DNA of 64,000 bases, from assembly GCA_038373885.1 (NCBI GenBank), contig JAWZYV010015836.1:124001-188000 (forward strand). Direction: 5' to 3'. Below are positions 35,563-46,831 of this stretch, piece after piece. How positions within the stretch are numbered: position 1 is the first letter of the stretch; each line of letters starts with the position of its first letter. The notes under the pieces are model-generated. The model searched no databases and had not been told where the DNA came from. It worked only from the letters and a program-made list of their open reading frames with translations. Made by a program: the position numbers and the translations under genes. This stretch comes from Cheiracanthium punctorium. Lineage: Eukaryota; Arthropoda; Arachnida; Araneae; Cheiracanthiidae.

Positions 35563-37344
35563 ATTAAAAAAATAATTAAATGAATGTATAATAAAATAAA
35601 TATAACACTAGTATAGCTAACCTATGTTTAACGTAGTACAAGCTGCAGTAGTTAAGAAGTACTTAGGTGAAGTAGTGGAAAAGGAGAAAAAGTGTAGAAA
35701 TTAATTATAATAGTATAATGATAATAATTATATTAATATTACACATTTATTAATTGCTATTTATGCTAATATTATTGTGAGATATAAAGGTAAATAAGTA
35801 CTTTGTACGGCTACATTAGTTACAGACTCATAAAAAGGAAGAAGTACCAGTAATCAACTATTATTAATTATAATTTATATATATATATGCGTATGTTTGA
35901 GAAAGAGAGATTGAAAGTCAATAGCAGTATTTTTTATTTTTCCTTGAATTTATTATTATTGAATTAACAGATTATATTAAGAAAAAACTAAGTAAAACAC
36001 TATTGACAACTATAAATTTATCATTTCCTATTAAAAAATTATAAAATACTATCTTTATTTTTTTATTAGTAAGAAATAAACCATACAAAACACATATTCA
36101 AAAATTCCACAAATAAATATAAAACAATGAATGCAACAAATTAAAATCCCCAATGAGTGGAAACTAATTAAACAGAGCAAGAATCATTTTACATCATTTC
36201 TAATTAAAAGAGGTATGATAATTTTGACAAATGAGATTACACATTCATAAAATCTGAAGCTTGGGATGTCATATTCAATTACAGAGATGATTTTATAAGC
36301 TTTATATGCTTAATTAAATTTAATTACTACTTTAAGTAATAAAGTAAAGCTTTTAGACTAAATCAAGTGAAAAAAAACTAAATATTAAAATGCAATGTTA
36401 ATTAGAAACTTCTGGCAAACTTTTTTGCAGTAACTTGAAACCTTGTGGGAATTATAACAAGTGATCCTCTTTCCGTATAAAATTCATGATTGTTTTTTTT
36501 TTTCTTTTTCTTAATTTTTTTCGATTTCTTGATCTCTGTGTGAACAAATTTTAAACATACAACTACAAGAAGAACTCATTTATATAACTACTACATACTA
36601 AAATAATGGTAGTAGTATTGAAAATAAACCATGAGTTTAATTCTTTTTATGTTATCTGAACGCATATTTTGAATGAAAACGTGAAGCGGTTAAAAAGAAA
36701 AACATAGCGTCTAGATATTTGAAAAACTAAGATTTTTGTATTAGACATACAGAGTAAAAAAAATAGAAATAGAAAATATGTAAATATACGTTTTCAAAAA
36801 TACAAAATGTTTTTTTTTTTCAGCAGTACGTTATCACCAATACACGAGTACATTCTTCCAGGATTCTGCATTTGGAAAAATATATGCATTTTTAAAATAA
36901 CCTTTATAAGATTTTACTTCTGTAACTCAAACAACTGAAAACATACGCACTCTCTAAAATAAAATGATAAATAAAAACTACAAAGATAGCCCCATATATT
37001 TCATTAATAATTTGAATGTATATTTTTATAGGTATTAATAAGTTTCCCTCCAATTTTAACACAATCCATAGAGTATGATGATAATATAACTATGATAATA
37101 TTACTATAAATATGATGAGATTTAATGTTTGAGAGAATTCCAAATTAAAAACATATTAAAATATATTATTTAAATAGAGTAATACGTGTTACTGAATCCA
37201 ATAAAGATATATTTATGAGCGATATATTTATGAGCGTGATATATTTAGGAGCGATATATATTTGGAGGAATTTGGTTACGCGATTTTTCAAAACTTTTAT
37301 TACAAATAATTACGAAATGTGGAAGAAAGAAGTGTGAGAAAGAA
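35563..37344. other. Very AT-rich stretch without genes
   Basis: Contains a small tandem repeat of ATATTTATGAGCG-like units at about 37207-37260 and TA runs at 35876-35889. No open frame of 60 or more codons. Confidence 0.6.

Positions 37345-37391
<47 letters not shown>
37345..37391 (+). repeat. (AT)n(GT)n compound microsatellite
   Basis: About 14 bp of AT repeats pass directly into about 33 bp of GT repeats. The MCVCVCV frame starting here is an artefact. Confidence 0.95.
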
Positions 37392-37395
<4 letters not shown>

Positions 37396-38026
37396 ACAGT
37401 GACAAGGTTTATGACATGAAAATTTCGAAATTAACAATCACACAAAATGCAGGAAAAGAAAAAGGAAAAATTGAAATAAAGTTATATAAAAAATTTATTG
37501 ACCTTTGTACAGTCTCACAAACCAATATCGTTCATTCTCAGATTTCCCATTAATTGTAACGCAACACATAAGACGATCTGTATCTGTAATTCAAAGTCAA
37601 ACCTAGCAGTGTACTTTCTAATTAAGAAATGTTCAGTGCAGATAGGCAGACGTGCTAGCAATACCATCAAAATAAAATTAGGAAAATTTAGCATGTCTAA
37701 TAAAAAACACAGATTTTTCTTCATCTTTATTAAAGTAACACATTTAAATATCTAAATATTTATCAATGCAGAAATAGAATAATTAGGAAGATCAATATAT
37801 TCTTTTTTCAAAATTTAAATATATTTATCTACAAATAGATATAAATATTTCATTAAGAGAAACTTTTTCTTCAATGTAATTTTAATTAAAAAAATTGATG
37901 TATACAATTCTTAATATGAGAAAACATTGTGTTGTTAATAATAGTTACAAAGATTAAATATTATTATAATTTAATTAGTTTTCTTGATAACTATCTTACC
38001 GATTTATGTAGAAAATGTTGTATATA
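37392..38026. other. No recognised feature
   Basis: Opposite-strand frames at 37498-37755 and 37515-37724 overlap and match nothing known. Confidence 0.5.
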
Positions 38027-38612
38027 TAGTGGGTTTCCCAAAAATACCGCCCTAACTCTGCACAGCCAGATTTATCGTTGGGAATACATAAAAAGTGCCC
38101 GAAGAACCATAACTTTACGGTCCGCAGTTTTCAAGAAAAGTGCGACAAAAAAGCAGAAACGTCATTTCCGGTGCCCGAAAAGAACGTTTATTGGAATCCT
38201 GAACATAGATGATTTTGTACATGCTTTCATAAAATGCTGCTCAAAATGTCCATCGCGTATACTGCGGCTTGCATGCGTGCGCTGTGTAATGTCCAACTGC
38301 TTACATTGCATCAATCTGGCACCCACATAAATATACCATCATGAATGAGAGGGACTGAATCACTAGTTGTTATAATTAGGATTCGATAGATCAATTCTTT
38401 CAAACATCTGTCCCAGATCGAATGATTGTATAGGCCATAAAACCGATTCTCCCCATATGTAATCTTGTGTCCAATTTAATGTTTGTAAAAGTTTTTCCTA
38501 TTTTTCTCGAAAACGGTGGAACGTGCAGGTACAATTCTCTGGGCAATTTTTATGTACTTCCAACGAGGAATCTGGCAGTGCATTGTTTGGGTACATTTTT
38601 TGAGACACGCTG
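38027..38612. mobile_element. 586-bp TA-flanked element with long diverged terminal repeats
   Basis: The two ends align as inverted repeats over about 120 bp with roughly a third of positions changed. Shared blocks in order are CAAAAATRC, GCACWGCCAGATT, CGTTGG, TACATAAAAA, TGCCC and TTTTCRAGAAAA. TA occurs at both boundaries. Long terminal repeats without an encoded enzyme suit a foldback-type MITE of the Tc1/mariner group. The 133-codon frame at 37929-38330 runs through the left arm and is not a gene. Confidence 0.65.
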
Positions 38613-39195
38613 TATATACGAATTTGATACATCATAGATTCATTTTTTTATAAAAAAATGCTAGCTCTATGAAATAAATTTTGAATCTATGTTTTGATAT
38701 AGTTAACGTAATCTATTATTTTTTGAAACTTTACTTTTTGGACCACTGGAAGCAGCACTGTCGCGTAAATGCGAAGGAAGCAGATAAGATGCGAAAGAAA
38801 AAATAATTTCTAAAGTCAAAAATATATGGGAAATCTAGTTATCAGTTTTGCTATTGAATTACAATTCTTTTCCAAAACTGGATCAGGGCCAGTTTTGTTT
38901 TAGATCGAAAAGCATTTTTTAAAAGAAATCGGAAACTCAAATGAGGTTAAGTTAAAAAATTAGTTTTTTTTTTTCTTCATGAACCGTCTCAGAATTTTAT
39001 TTCATAATGTAACTTTGAAGGCGAAAGAAGCGAACTGTATGGATAACATGGGGTTTTCATGAAATATTTTTGTTCATTGAGAAGTCATTTTTCATTGTTC
39101 ATTCAAATCACTGCAAGAGATTATAATTCAAAATGTGAAACATTCACTATTAAAGCCCAGATAAATTGACGAATAGTGATCTGAAAAAAAAAAAA
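38613..39195. other. No recognised feature
   Basis: Nothing visible beyond a GATTTTGTTTT-type low-complexity run. Confidence 0.5.
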
Positions 39196-39234
39196 TATAT
39201 ATATATATATGTATATATATTTATACATATAATG

Positions 39235-39281
<47 letters not shown>
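39196..39281. repeat. Two (TA)n tracts
   Basis: About 15 bp of TA at 39196-39210, then imperfect TATATAT blocks and a pure run at 39238-39280. The overlapping minus-strand frames are artefacts. Confidence 0.95.
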
Positions 39282-39287
<6 letters not shown>

Positions 39288-41088
39288 AAATGAAATGGAT
39301 AAAGTTCCAAATATTCTCAAAACTCGATAAAATTCTTGATAATAACACTGTATGCTTGATAATAATACTGTATATCTTGATAATAACACTGTACAATTAT
39401 CTACCGGTTCTTCAAACATAATGGACTAATGTGTGTTACAACAGATCAAAGCAATTTACTACCTACTTTTTCTTATTAACATTAAAAAAATGGTCCTGCG
39501 TGTCAGTAAACTATCTCCGAGTTTTACAACATAATTTGCTAGAAAATTTAATTTTTTTAAAAATATCATTCTTTTTGACAGCACGGTATGCTAGTAAAGA
39601 ATATTATTTAAACAATTAATAATCGGTGAAATCAAAGAAAGAAAAACTGTCTCACGAAGTACTTGGTTTCCTAAAACCATTAAACATTCATATATTGAAA
39701 AAATAATTTATAAAATGAATAGAGTAGTACATATGAGCAAATCACTTTATCCTTAAATGCATCTTTTCAGTTAAAGGAGAAATTATCCTACCTTTTCACT
39801 ACAAATCTAGTAGTATTTTTTCTAATGTCTTTGCCCAATGCGCTGTATGTAGTTGTAGACGTAAATCTTGCGATCATGAAGAAAAAATTTAAATAGTTAC
39901 TAAAATCTATTTAGGATCAGAAAATGTAGGTATTTAAGTTTATAGATAAACTTAATAACTAAATAGCTTTATATATACATAAAAAAATAGTATAAAATTT
40001 CTGAAAATGAGCTTTTATACCAAGTTATAGAATAAAGTTTGTCAAAAAATACATACATTTTGCAGACAGAATTACATTGATAAAAATAAATTACCGTTAA
40101 TAAGTACTACACAGAATGGAAAATTATCGCACTAAGTCTCACCTTTTCATTTACAACTGATGAGACTTTAACCACATGGTATTAGTGACGTGGATTGTTA
40201 AAAAAATATATGTATGGTGCACTGACAATCCATTTATTATCATTACATCGCGGTGAGCAATAATTTTAGTGCACTGCGATGATACGTAGAATAGTAGCAA
40301 TCATACGTCGAGCATAATTATATACCACATATTTAGAGAGAGAGAAAGAAAGAAATATATAGACATTCATCTCGGCGAATGTTTCTGCAACTGAAATATC
40401 ATTAATGCATTTTTATTCACATAGCAAACAGAATGAAACTTTTTACAGCACAAAAAGCTTTTTGTCAAAGATTTGTTTTGTAATTGGACGAGAAATCTAG
40501 TTTTTGTATAGAATTGCAGTTCTATTAATTTTTCAATAACTAAGAGATGTATTAAATAAACACGCATTCATATTTATTTGTAAAATGTATTAATTTATTT
40601 TTAAATCATATGTATGTTCATTCTAGTTCAAAAGTTTGTCGTATCTTAAAGCTCTAATTTTTGACAATTTTTTGCACAGCAAGAATGTAACAATTTACTA
40701 GCAGTCATTACATTAAGAATGTAAAATACTGGAAGAACATTTTTAAGAAAGTATTATAACTCAAATATAAGCTTAACAAACATTATTTCTCTGAATAATT
40801 TAGCATAAGTATAAAATCTTCTGTCATTACACGTAGAAAAACCTTAACTCATTGAGTATGTTGTCGAACACAACGAGCTCTTCTCCACCAGAGCAAGGAA
40901 GCTAACACGGATTTACATCTACTCTATTAAGTATATAGTTCAAAGTTTCACTTAAATTCCGGTGCCAAATTAGCTGCAACCGGTATTTTGAAAAATGTGG
41001 TGCTAAGATTCGCCATTTTAGTGGTGTCTACTCCAGCTCCATTATATAGCAAAATTAATACACTCTACTAGAAGAAAAGAAAAAAAAA
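39282..41088. other. No recognised gene
   Basis: A triple CTTGATAATAAYACTGTA tandem repeat is at about 39334-39391. Otherwise there are only short frames (39431-39619, 40367-40567) without recognisable motifs. Confidence 0.5.
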
Positions 41089-41165
41089 AGTTCCACTCGG
41101 GACTCGAACCCACGACTGGTTCAAACTATCGCGCGTTGACAACTAAATTGCCTCACAAGGGCACA
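41089..41165 (-). pseudogene. tRNA-like sequence or short SINE head
   Basis: Read on the minus strand it has a B box, GGGTTCGAGTCCC, and an A-box-like GAGGCAATTTAGTTG, and it ends GTGGAAC followed by a T10 run that could terminate Pol III. The acceptor arms do not pair, so it is not a working tRNA gene. It may be a tRNA pseudogene or the truncated head of a SINE. Confidence 0.6.
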
Positions 41166-41225
41166 GTTGTGATGGAGTGAAAGGGGCAGTCATGACAATG
41201 TGTTTTTTAAAAAAGATAATTTTGA

Positions 41226-41828
41226 TGCTGTTCCCATGGGAAGGCCGAACAGGTGGACAATAAATTACAACAGGCGCTAGTCAGACGATGTTTTGGACAC
41301 TATAAGCACAATGAACTGTCAGCATTAAAATATTTATGGCAGTCCCGAAAATGGTATGCAAATTTGGAGGGGTATATTGCCCCAGTGCCCCACCTGTACG
41401 ACTGTAATTCTGCGGAGGGCGTAGATGATTCCCCCGATGCTAGCAAATCAGAAACCCCAGGCAATGAAGTAAGAGGGGGTAAAAAGAAACAGCCCCCTGA
41501 GAAAAAAAAAGAAAAAACAGAGTGGCGAGAAATAAGGGCAGTATGAAAAGAGAGTATCGGAGAGAGAGTGTCGAAGGAGTGTTGCTTGGTGATGACTTGG
41601 AAAAAGTCCCAACCGTGCACGCAATGAGAAAAAATCTTGAGAATCCAGATTTAGCGGATGAGTGCTAGCTTGAAAGCCGATAGTGTTGATGAAAAGAACG
41701 ATGGCTACATCATCATATTGGTGAATATGCCAAATGATTATTTTCTCCCTGTGAACGTGCCTCTAAATTACAATTGGGTATATGTTATCCTGCAAAACCA
41801 CATCTCCCCAGATACTTTGTTGTACTAA
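41226..41828 (+). other. Three overlapping unidentified open frames
   Basis: Frame 1 (open from 41226, ends at TGA 41544-41546) ends in a Lys/Pro/Glu-rich tail (GGKKKQPPEKKKEKTEWREI). Frame 2 (41543-41668, 41 codons) starts with ATG overlapping the stop of frame 1 as ATGA and has an acidic and basic composition (VLLGDDLEKVPTVHAMRKNL). Frame 3 (41658-41828, 56 codons) overlaps the end of frame 2 and reads GYIIILVNMPNDYFLPVNVP and onward. Composition is nearer balanced than the flanks and residue use looks protein-like. I do not recognise any of them. They may be one frameshifted ancestral gene, such as a transposon or integrated-element gene, or a chance run; no promoter, domain or splice signal settles it. 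Confidence 0.35.
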
Positions 41829-42084
41829 ACTTTAATTTTCTATTGAGATATTTGAATATTGCATTTTGATTAATGTTATTGGAATGTCTAAGAATAAATA
41901 GATGTTATTTGCGACTGATATAACTTTAAGATTATTTCAGTGTTTGGATGTATTTCATTATTTACCTTTTTTCAGAGCTATTCTAGGAGTACTTGCTAGG
42001 TAGGTTATTCGCGGCACAATCCCACCTTACGATCATCTTTGGTCTTAGTATTCATTAAATTTTAATTATTTCAAAATTCCACGT

Positions 42085-42320
42085 AGGGACACCGCCACAA
42101 CAGTGGTTATGTCACTGAAAATGGTAGACGGCCGAAATGTGAAGGTCCTGGGTTCGGGTCCCGTCGCGCGACTGTCGATTTAACGGTCTTGAGTTTTGGT
42201 AGGTTTTCTTCAGATGTAACGTGAATACGCGTTAGAATCCCTTAGAAAGTCCTACTACCAAGTCACCCCGCATCCTTTGTTGATCGCCCTAGAGTAGTGT
42301 CGCCATAATCACACAAACAA
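42085..42320 (+). mobile_element. tRNA-derived SINE
   Basis: An A-box-like CAGTGGTTATGTCACTG lies at 42101, and a B box, GGGTTCGGGTCCC, at 42150-42162. A unique body of about 150 bp follows, ending in an ACACAAACAAACAAC tail near 42310. No target duplication was found. It differs in sequence from the SINEs at 10726 and 24376. Confidence 0.65.
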
Positions 42321-43207
42321 ACAACTAAATCGCAACTGACAAAATTTTTCAGCAGAAACAAGGTATACCTAGTATTGTTTTATCTCATTTTGCAATAAAA
42401 TTTTTCTTGTTAAAAATAAAATATTGAGCTCTGGTGTTTTGCGCGTGATTTTAGAAAAAGTAATAGCAACTCAAAAATATTGATGAGTTATGAGCTATAA
42501 TCAGTTTCTGTTCTCTTTTAAATGAATATAGATAGCCATAGATGTCAAGCGTGTTTATTCGATGCCAAATGTGGTAGCTCCGTTAACCAGCCTGTATTTT
42601 TTAAAAAAGGTTCTTTCTTCCGTTTTTGAAAGATTTTCTTTTGTTTTCTCAGGATTCATGAGGCACTTTTTCTTACTTTTTATAATCGCCGCTAACCTTC
42701 TAACGCGGTCTAACGGCTGCCACGTTAGTTCACCGGAAAACTCACAGTTGAACCGAAATCTGGGTTCAGTCGGTACTTGGCTTTTATAAGACATTTTCAG
42801 GTTAACCATTAATAGTATTCAGCGTATATGGCATTGCTTGTAACTCTGTGATTTCACCGGTTATTTGGTGAAATGTTGAACTTCTATTTATAACAGAGAT
42901 AACGACACACATGCGATTAATTAATGATAATAGAGAAAATACTATTAGAACTACAGTGAAAAGGTAGGGTGATTTCTTCTTCAGCTAAAAGGAGGCTTTT
43001 AAGGATAAAGTGATTCGCTGCTATGTACTGCTGTATTGATTTTCTTTTCATTATTTTTCCAGTATATGAATATTTAAAAGTGATATTAGACACCAAGGCC
43101 TGGGAAGCTAACACGGTTCAGGGCCACTCGCATGCATTCAAGATACAAGGCACAATGAACAAAATTCATGGTCGTCATTTACGATAGAACATTAATAGAT
43201 CTAAATA
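42321..43207. other. No recognised feature
   Basis: Opposite-strand frames at 42555-42809 and 42562-42789 mirror one another and match no family. The 42560-42790 part is somewhat GC-richer. Confidence 0.45.
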
Positions 43208-43215
43208 CTTTAATC
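43208..43215. repeat. hAT target-site duplication, left copy
   Basis: CTTTAATC, matching 43544-43551. Confidence 0.92.
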
Positions 43216-43543
43216 CAGTGGTTCTCAACCTTTTTAACGTCGCGCCCACAACAAAGACTAACTTACGGTGGCCCCCCTCACATTTTTCAGCATACATTCA
43301 GTTTCTTAATCTTTAACAATGAACATTTTAATTGAATTTTCTACAAAATAATGTTATCAGTAAAGTTTGAATTAACATTTTAAGCGGAAATGGATAGATT
43401 TTTGAGTAAAAATGAGAATAAATAAGATGATTTTTTAAAAAAAAAACATGCATCACTACTTGCTATTTGGTATTTCTCGCGCCCCCCCTGCAAACGCTTG
43501 GCGCCCCCCTTGGGGGTCGCGCCCCACAGGTTGAGAAACGCTG
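43216..43543. mobile_element. hAT MITE with perfect 8-bp target duplication
   Basis: It begins CAGTGGTTCTCAACCTTTTT and ends with the reverse complement of CAGCGTTTCTCAACCTGTGG, the classic hAT (Charlie/SPIN-like) terminal style. Subterminal GC-rich blocks (CGCGCCC; GCGCCCCCCTTGGGGGTCGC) flank an AT-rich centre. The 8-bp duplication CTTTAATC is identical at 43208-43215 and 43544-43551, fixing a 328-bp element. It encodes no transposase and must have been mobilised in trans. Confidence 0.93.
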
Positions 43544-43551
43544 CTTTAATC
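43544..43551. repeat. hAT target-site duplication, right copy
   Basis: CTTTAATC, matching 43208-43215. Confidence 0.92.
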
Positions 43552-44163
43552 AATAAAACTCACGTAACAGAATTCAGAATGCCTCGTGCCATATCCATTT
43601 TCATCTTGAATAAATTCCGAGGGACTACTCTTATTCCCATTCAACGAAAAACTGCACATTGTCTACGCATTAAAAGGCCATCTCAAAATAATCATTTCAA
43701 AAACATCGGTTCCGTAGCCACTACCCTTGTTTAGAGTGAACTCTTTCAGTATGTCATTGGTTCACAGTCTCCTCATGATCCTCTCTGGGAAAAGTAGTAT
43801 ACTTACCCTCCATTATATAAGTAAACTTGGTTGCCCTTGATGTGCTATTCTACCTCAAGATAGGCATGGCGTGATCAAAGACTTTAGTCCGGAGTCAAGT
43901 TGTTCTCTCAAGGGCGTTCCATTAAACATCAAATTTCAGTCAGTCAGCACAGTCTTTTGATTCTCTTGAGCGTATAGTGATACACAGAAGCCACGTTTGC
44001 AGCTTACATACTGTCGTTATGCACATAATTTCAACTGCAGTAGGATGCGTACGTAAGCATAGGCAGGAACTTCTAGCATTCGTTTCAGCTAAATCTTTTC
44101 GTTTACTGAATTCATTTGCATATTATTTCAAGTTACTGTGTGACATATCACATAATATTTTAT
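43552..44163. other. No recognised feature
   Basis: The first 186 bp continue a 78-codon frame (43498-43734) that begins inside the hAT MITE, so the frame is not a gene. Confidence 0.5.
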
Positions 44164-44664
44164 GATTACATCTAAATAATTCTTATGCTTTTCATGAGAA
44201 CCGATTAATTACATATTTCAATGAAAAATCAAGGATACTTTATTGCATCGTATGCTATAATATATGATAGTGTGAGAATTAGATGATGTCTCATCTGGAA
44301 AAGGAATGCTGCATCAAGATTTACACTTTTATGAATGATTACATCTAAATAATTCTTATGATTACATTATACATAAATATATAAAGGAAAATCATTGTAT
44401 CCTTTGAAAACGCATTGCATGAAAGGAGGAGTGTGAGATTTAGCATGATGTTCATATGGAAAAGGAGTGCAGAAGGATAAACTTTATGTGCAGTAAATAT
44501 TTTATGATTACATCTAAATAATTCTTATGATTACATCTATACATAAATATATAAAGGAAAATCATTGTATCCTTTGAAAACGCATTGCATGAAAGGAGGA
44601 GTGTGAGATTTAGCATGATGTTCATATGGAAAAGGAGTGCAGAAGGATAAACTTTATGTGCAGT
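44164..44664 (+). repeat. Three-copy tandem repeat, about 170-bp unit
   Basis: GATTACATCTAAATAATTCT begins units at 44164, 44337 and 44506 (steps of 173 and 169). Units 2 and 3 are almost identical through GTGAGATTTAGCATGATG to TTTATGTGCAGTA, while unit 1 is diverged in its middle. This points to a recent duplication on top of an older one. Confidence 0.9.
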
Positions 44665-44841
44665 ATGTTCATACACTGTAAAAAAAAAAATAGAGGAGTA
44701 AATTGGCATGCATTATTTTGCCCCAATATGGGCAATGGTTTCAATGCAGTGCCAAGTTGGAACATTACAAAGTAGGTTAAAACAGTACTAGGGCTGTAGC
44801 ATTCCAAAAAAGTTGAAAAAAAAAAATTATTACCCAGTTTC

Positions 44842-45060
44842 GTGAAAATATTATTAAAATACCTCATCAATAATGGAGAGGAAAATATTATTAATAATGA
44901 GGCGAATGAAAATATTTTCGAAAACACACTCTTAGATAACATATTGAAGTCAGGTGTTTTAGCACCTAAAAATGATGATAGTACTTTTATTAATGCTGAT
45001 ATACTTAATAGACTACCTGGTAAACAGAGAACATAACATAGCTACGATAAAATAATTTGG
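44842..45060 (+). pseudogene. Helitron helicase fragment
   Basis: A short piece of the Rep/helicase of a rolling-circle Helitron transposon. The frame 44842-45036 ends VLAPKNDDSTFINADILNRL followed by PGKQRT. This matches the helicase block of the general form LAPxNxDVxxINxxILxxLPG near the end of the PIF1-like domain. After an in-frame TAA the frame continues HSYDKIIW, which fits the family's next residues. Only about 70 of well over 1,000 residues remain, with at least one stop, so it is dead. It shows that autonomous Helitrons once existed in this genome; it is 15 kb from the non-autonomous copy at 28079. Confidence 0.72.
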
Positions 45061-46045
45061 TAATGACAGTCGAGTCAAAAACTATCCACAAGAGTTTTAG
45101 AATTCTTTGAATACTGGTGAATTTGGCGCTATTTGGTTAGCTGGCCTCAAGTGAAAAATGCAAAATAATGGAGACCTGTGCTAATTGTATACAAACCTAA
45201 CGTCAATCAATGAGTGCCATTTACACTATAGACTGATTTCTGCCCAATTTCTATATTTTAAAATTTTTATTTCATTCCATGTATTTTTCTTATTTACATA
45301 TTTTGAAACGAACGATTAATCCAATAAGCATACAAATTTCTTTTAGTATATTGATACTTTTGTATACTGTACTTCTCATATAAATTCTTTTTTTTTTTGT
45401 ATAGTGAGTCGCATTTTCGGCTTTCTTTTGGGGGTCAATGATGTTTTAGAAGTAGTCATTCAATAACGTCATCATGAAAAGTAATTGGAGGGATTTAGCC
45501 CGGCTATTCAAAATGTATCGTAGTTTGCCACCTCCGCGAAAGTTAGTATTGAAAGTTAATTGCATCGTTTTACTGATCTGAATGTTAGATACAAAAGCAT
45601 TAGTTAAGGGAATACGAATGCGTACCAAATTTTCGCATCGTAATGCTATTGATTGCGAAGTGTTAACAAGAACTGCAAGCAATAAGAGAATTTCGATTTT
45701 ATGTATTAGTGCCTCCGACACTGTTTAACTTATTAACATTCGAAGAACACAATTTACAATTATACATGCATTTGTGATGACAATAAATAAATCTCAATGA
45801 CAAACATTCGAAAAAACAATCGGAATTTTATTGAGGCAGCCAGTTTTTGTACATGGTCCATAGTACTTCGCAACAAGTATTGTCCAATAATTGGATGGTT
45901 TGAGATTTTATATTTCGAAACAAAATGGTCCAGGACATTGAGACAAAAAGTGAAAGAGTTTTTTTACAAAAATATCATCAACATAGTAGTTTATCATAAT
46001 TTTAAACTATTTTATGTTCAATAGACATTTTTTTTCAAACTCCCG

Positions 46046-46048
<3 letters not shown>
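45061..46048. other. No recognised gene
   Basis: Frames of 91 codons minus (45446-45721) and 75 codons plus (45797-46024) have no recognised motif. The first could be an old transposon piece, but I cannot support it. Confidence 0.45.

Positions 46049-46107
<59 letters not shown>
46049..46107. repeat. (CA)n(TA)n compound microsatellite
   Basis: About 28 bp of CA followed by about 30 bp of TA. Confidence 0.95.
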
Positions 46108-46110
<3 letters not shown>

Positions 46111-46219
46111 AATTGTAAAATAAAACCAAAATAACCCCAGTCTTTGTCAAAGAAACACACTTGAGCAAGAAAAGAACCTAATAAAAACTCTATAACCAGC
46201 TAATTCAACAAAGGGAGAC

Positions 46220-46369
46220 TGGTGTGCTTGTTAGTTACAGATTTCTAGTCTGGTGTTAGGATATTTTGATCTATTGTAATGAGAGAATTTTTTATGGTGT
46301 GCTTGTTAGTTACAGATTTCTAGTCTGGTGTTAGGATATTTTGATCTATTGTAATGAGAGAATTTTTTA
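46220..46369 (+). repeat. Exact 75-bp tandem duplication
   Basis: 46220-46294 and 46295-46369 are identical by eye (unit starts TGGTGTGCTTGTTAGTTACA). Absence of any difference suggests a recent event or an assembly artefact. Confidence 0.95.
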
Positions 46370-46410
46370 GACTCGAGTATCTCGATATATTACCTCTTTA
46401 ATATAATTTT

Positions 46411-46670
46411 GAAGTTTAATCAACGGACACCAGTTCTCCTTGACCTGCAAAAAACTTCAAACTATGTTAAAATAGAACAGAAAGTGGAAAAACATACTTC
46501 AAACGTGGCTGCCTTCAACCCTCAGCCGTAACTTATAAATGTGAACAAACCGAGTCCGTATATCCTGTAATCTGAGCCACATTCATCTGTACGCGTCCAA
46601 AACTTTAACACAACACTAGGCTTTAGCTAACAGATTTCATTTACAAACTTCTGTGGACGCAAAAATATAT
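46411..46670 (+). repeat. Dispersed repeat, copy A
   Basis: Homologous to 55497-55780 over its length, with shared blocks around ACACCAG, ACCTGCAA, GCCACAT, CGTCCAAAA, TTTAGCTAACA and GTGGAC, then CAAAAATA. No Pol III boxes or terminal repeats. It is an old interspersed family of unknown class. Confidence 0.65.
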
Positions 46671-46831
46671 AGGCAAGTCCCACTTGTAACATGTGGACTA
46701 TTTCTAGGGGTTCATGCTATTTTTAAATTGTCTAATATAATAATTAATAAAATTTAAAGGAGAGGCATTATTGTAAAACAATTTAGCAGAAATTAAGTAT
46801 AGTTGAAATTCCAAAAAATAGCTATTGTTAC

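Noticed and set aside
37929..38330. 133-codon plus-strand frame
   Set aside because: Its second half is the left arm of the 38027-38612 inverted-repeat element.
39121..39419. Two overlapping minus-strand frames of 91 and 60 codons
   Set aside because: Both run through (TA)n tracts and have no sequence beyond the repeat that looks coding.
40150..40220. CTGATGAG motif suggesting a hammerhead ribozyme
   Set aside because: No GAAA/GAAAC partner or stem arrangement follows at the required spacing.
41089..41165. Functional tRNA gene
   Set aside because: A B box and a Pol III-type terminator are present, but the acceptor arms do not pair and the anticodon stem is poor.
45446..45721. 91-codon minus-strand frame as a possible gene
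   Set aside because: No known domain, no splice sites in frame, and no supporting context.
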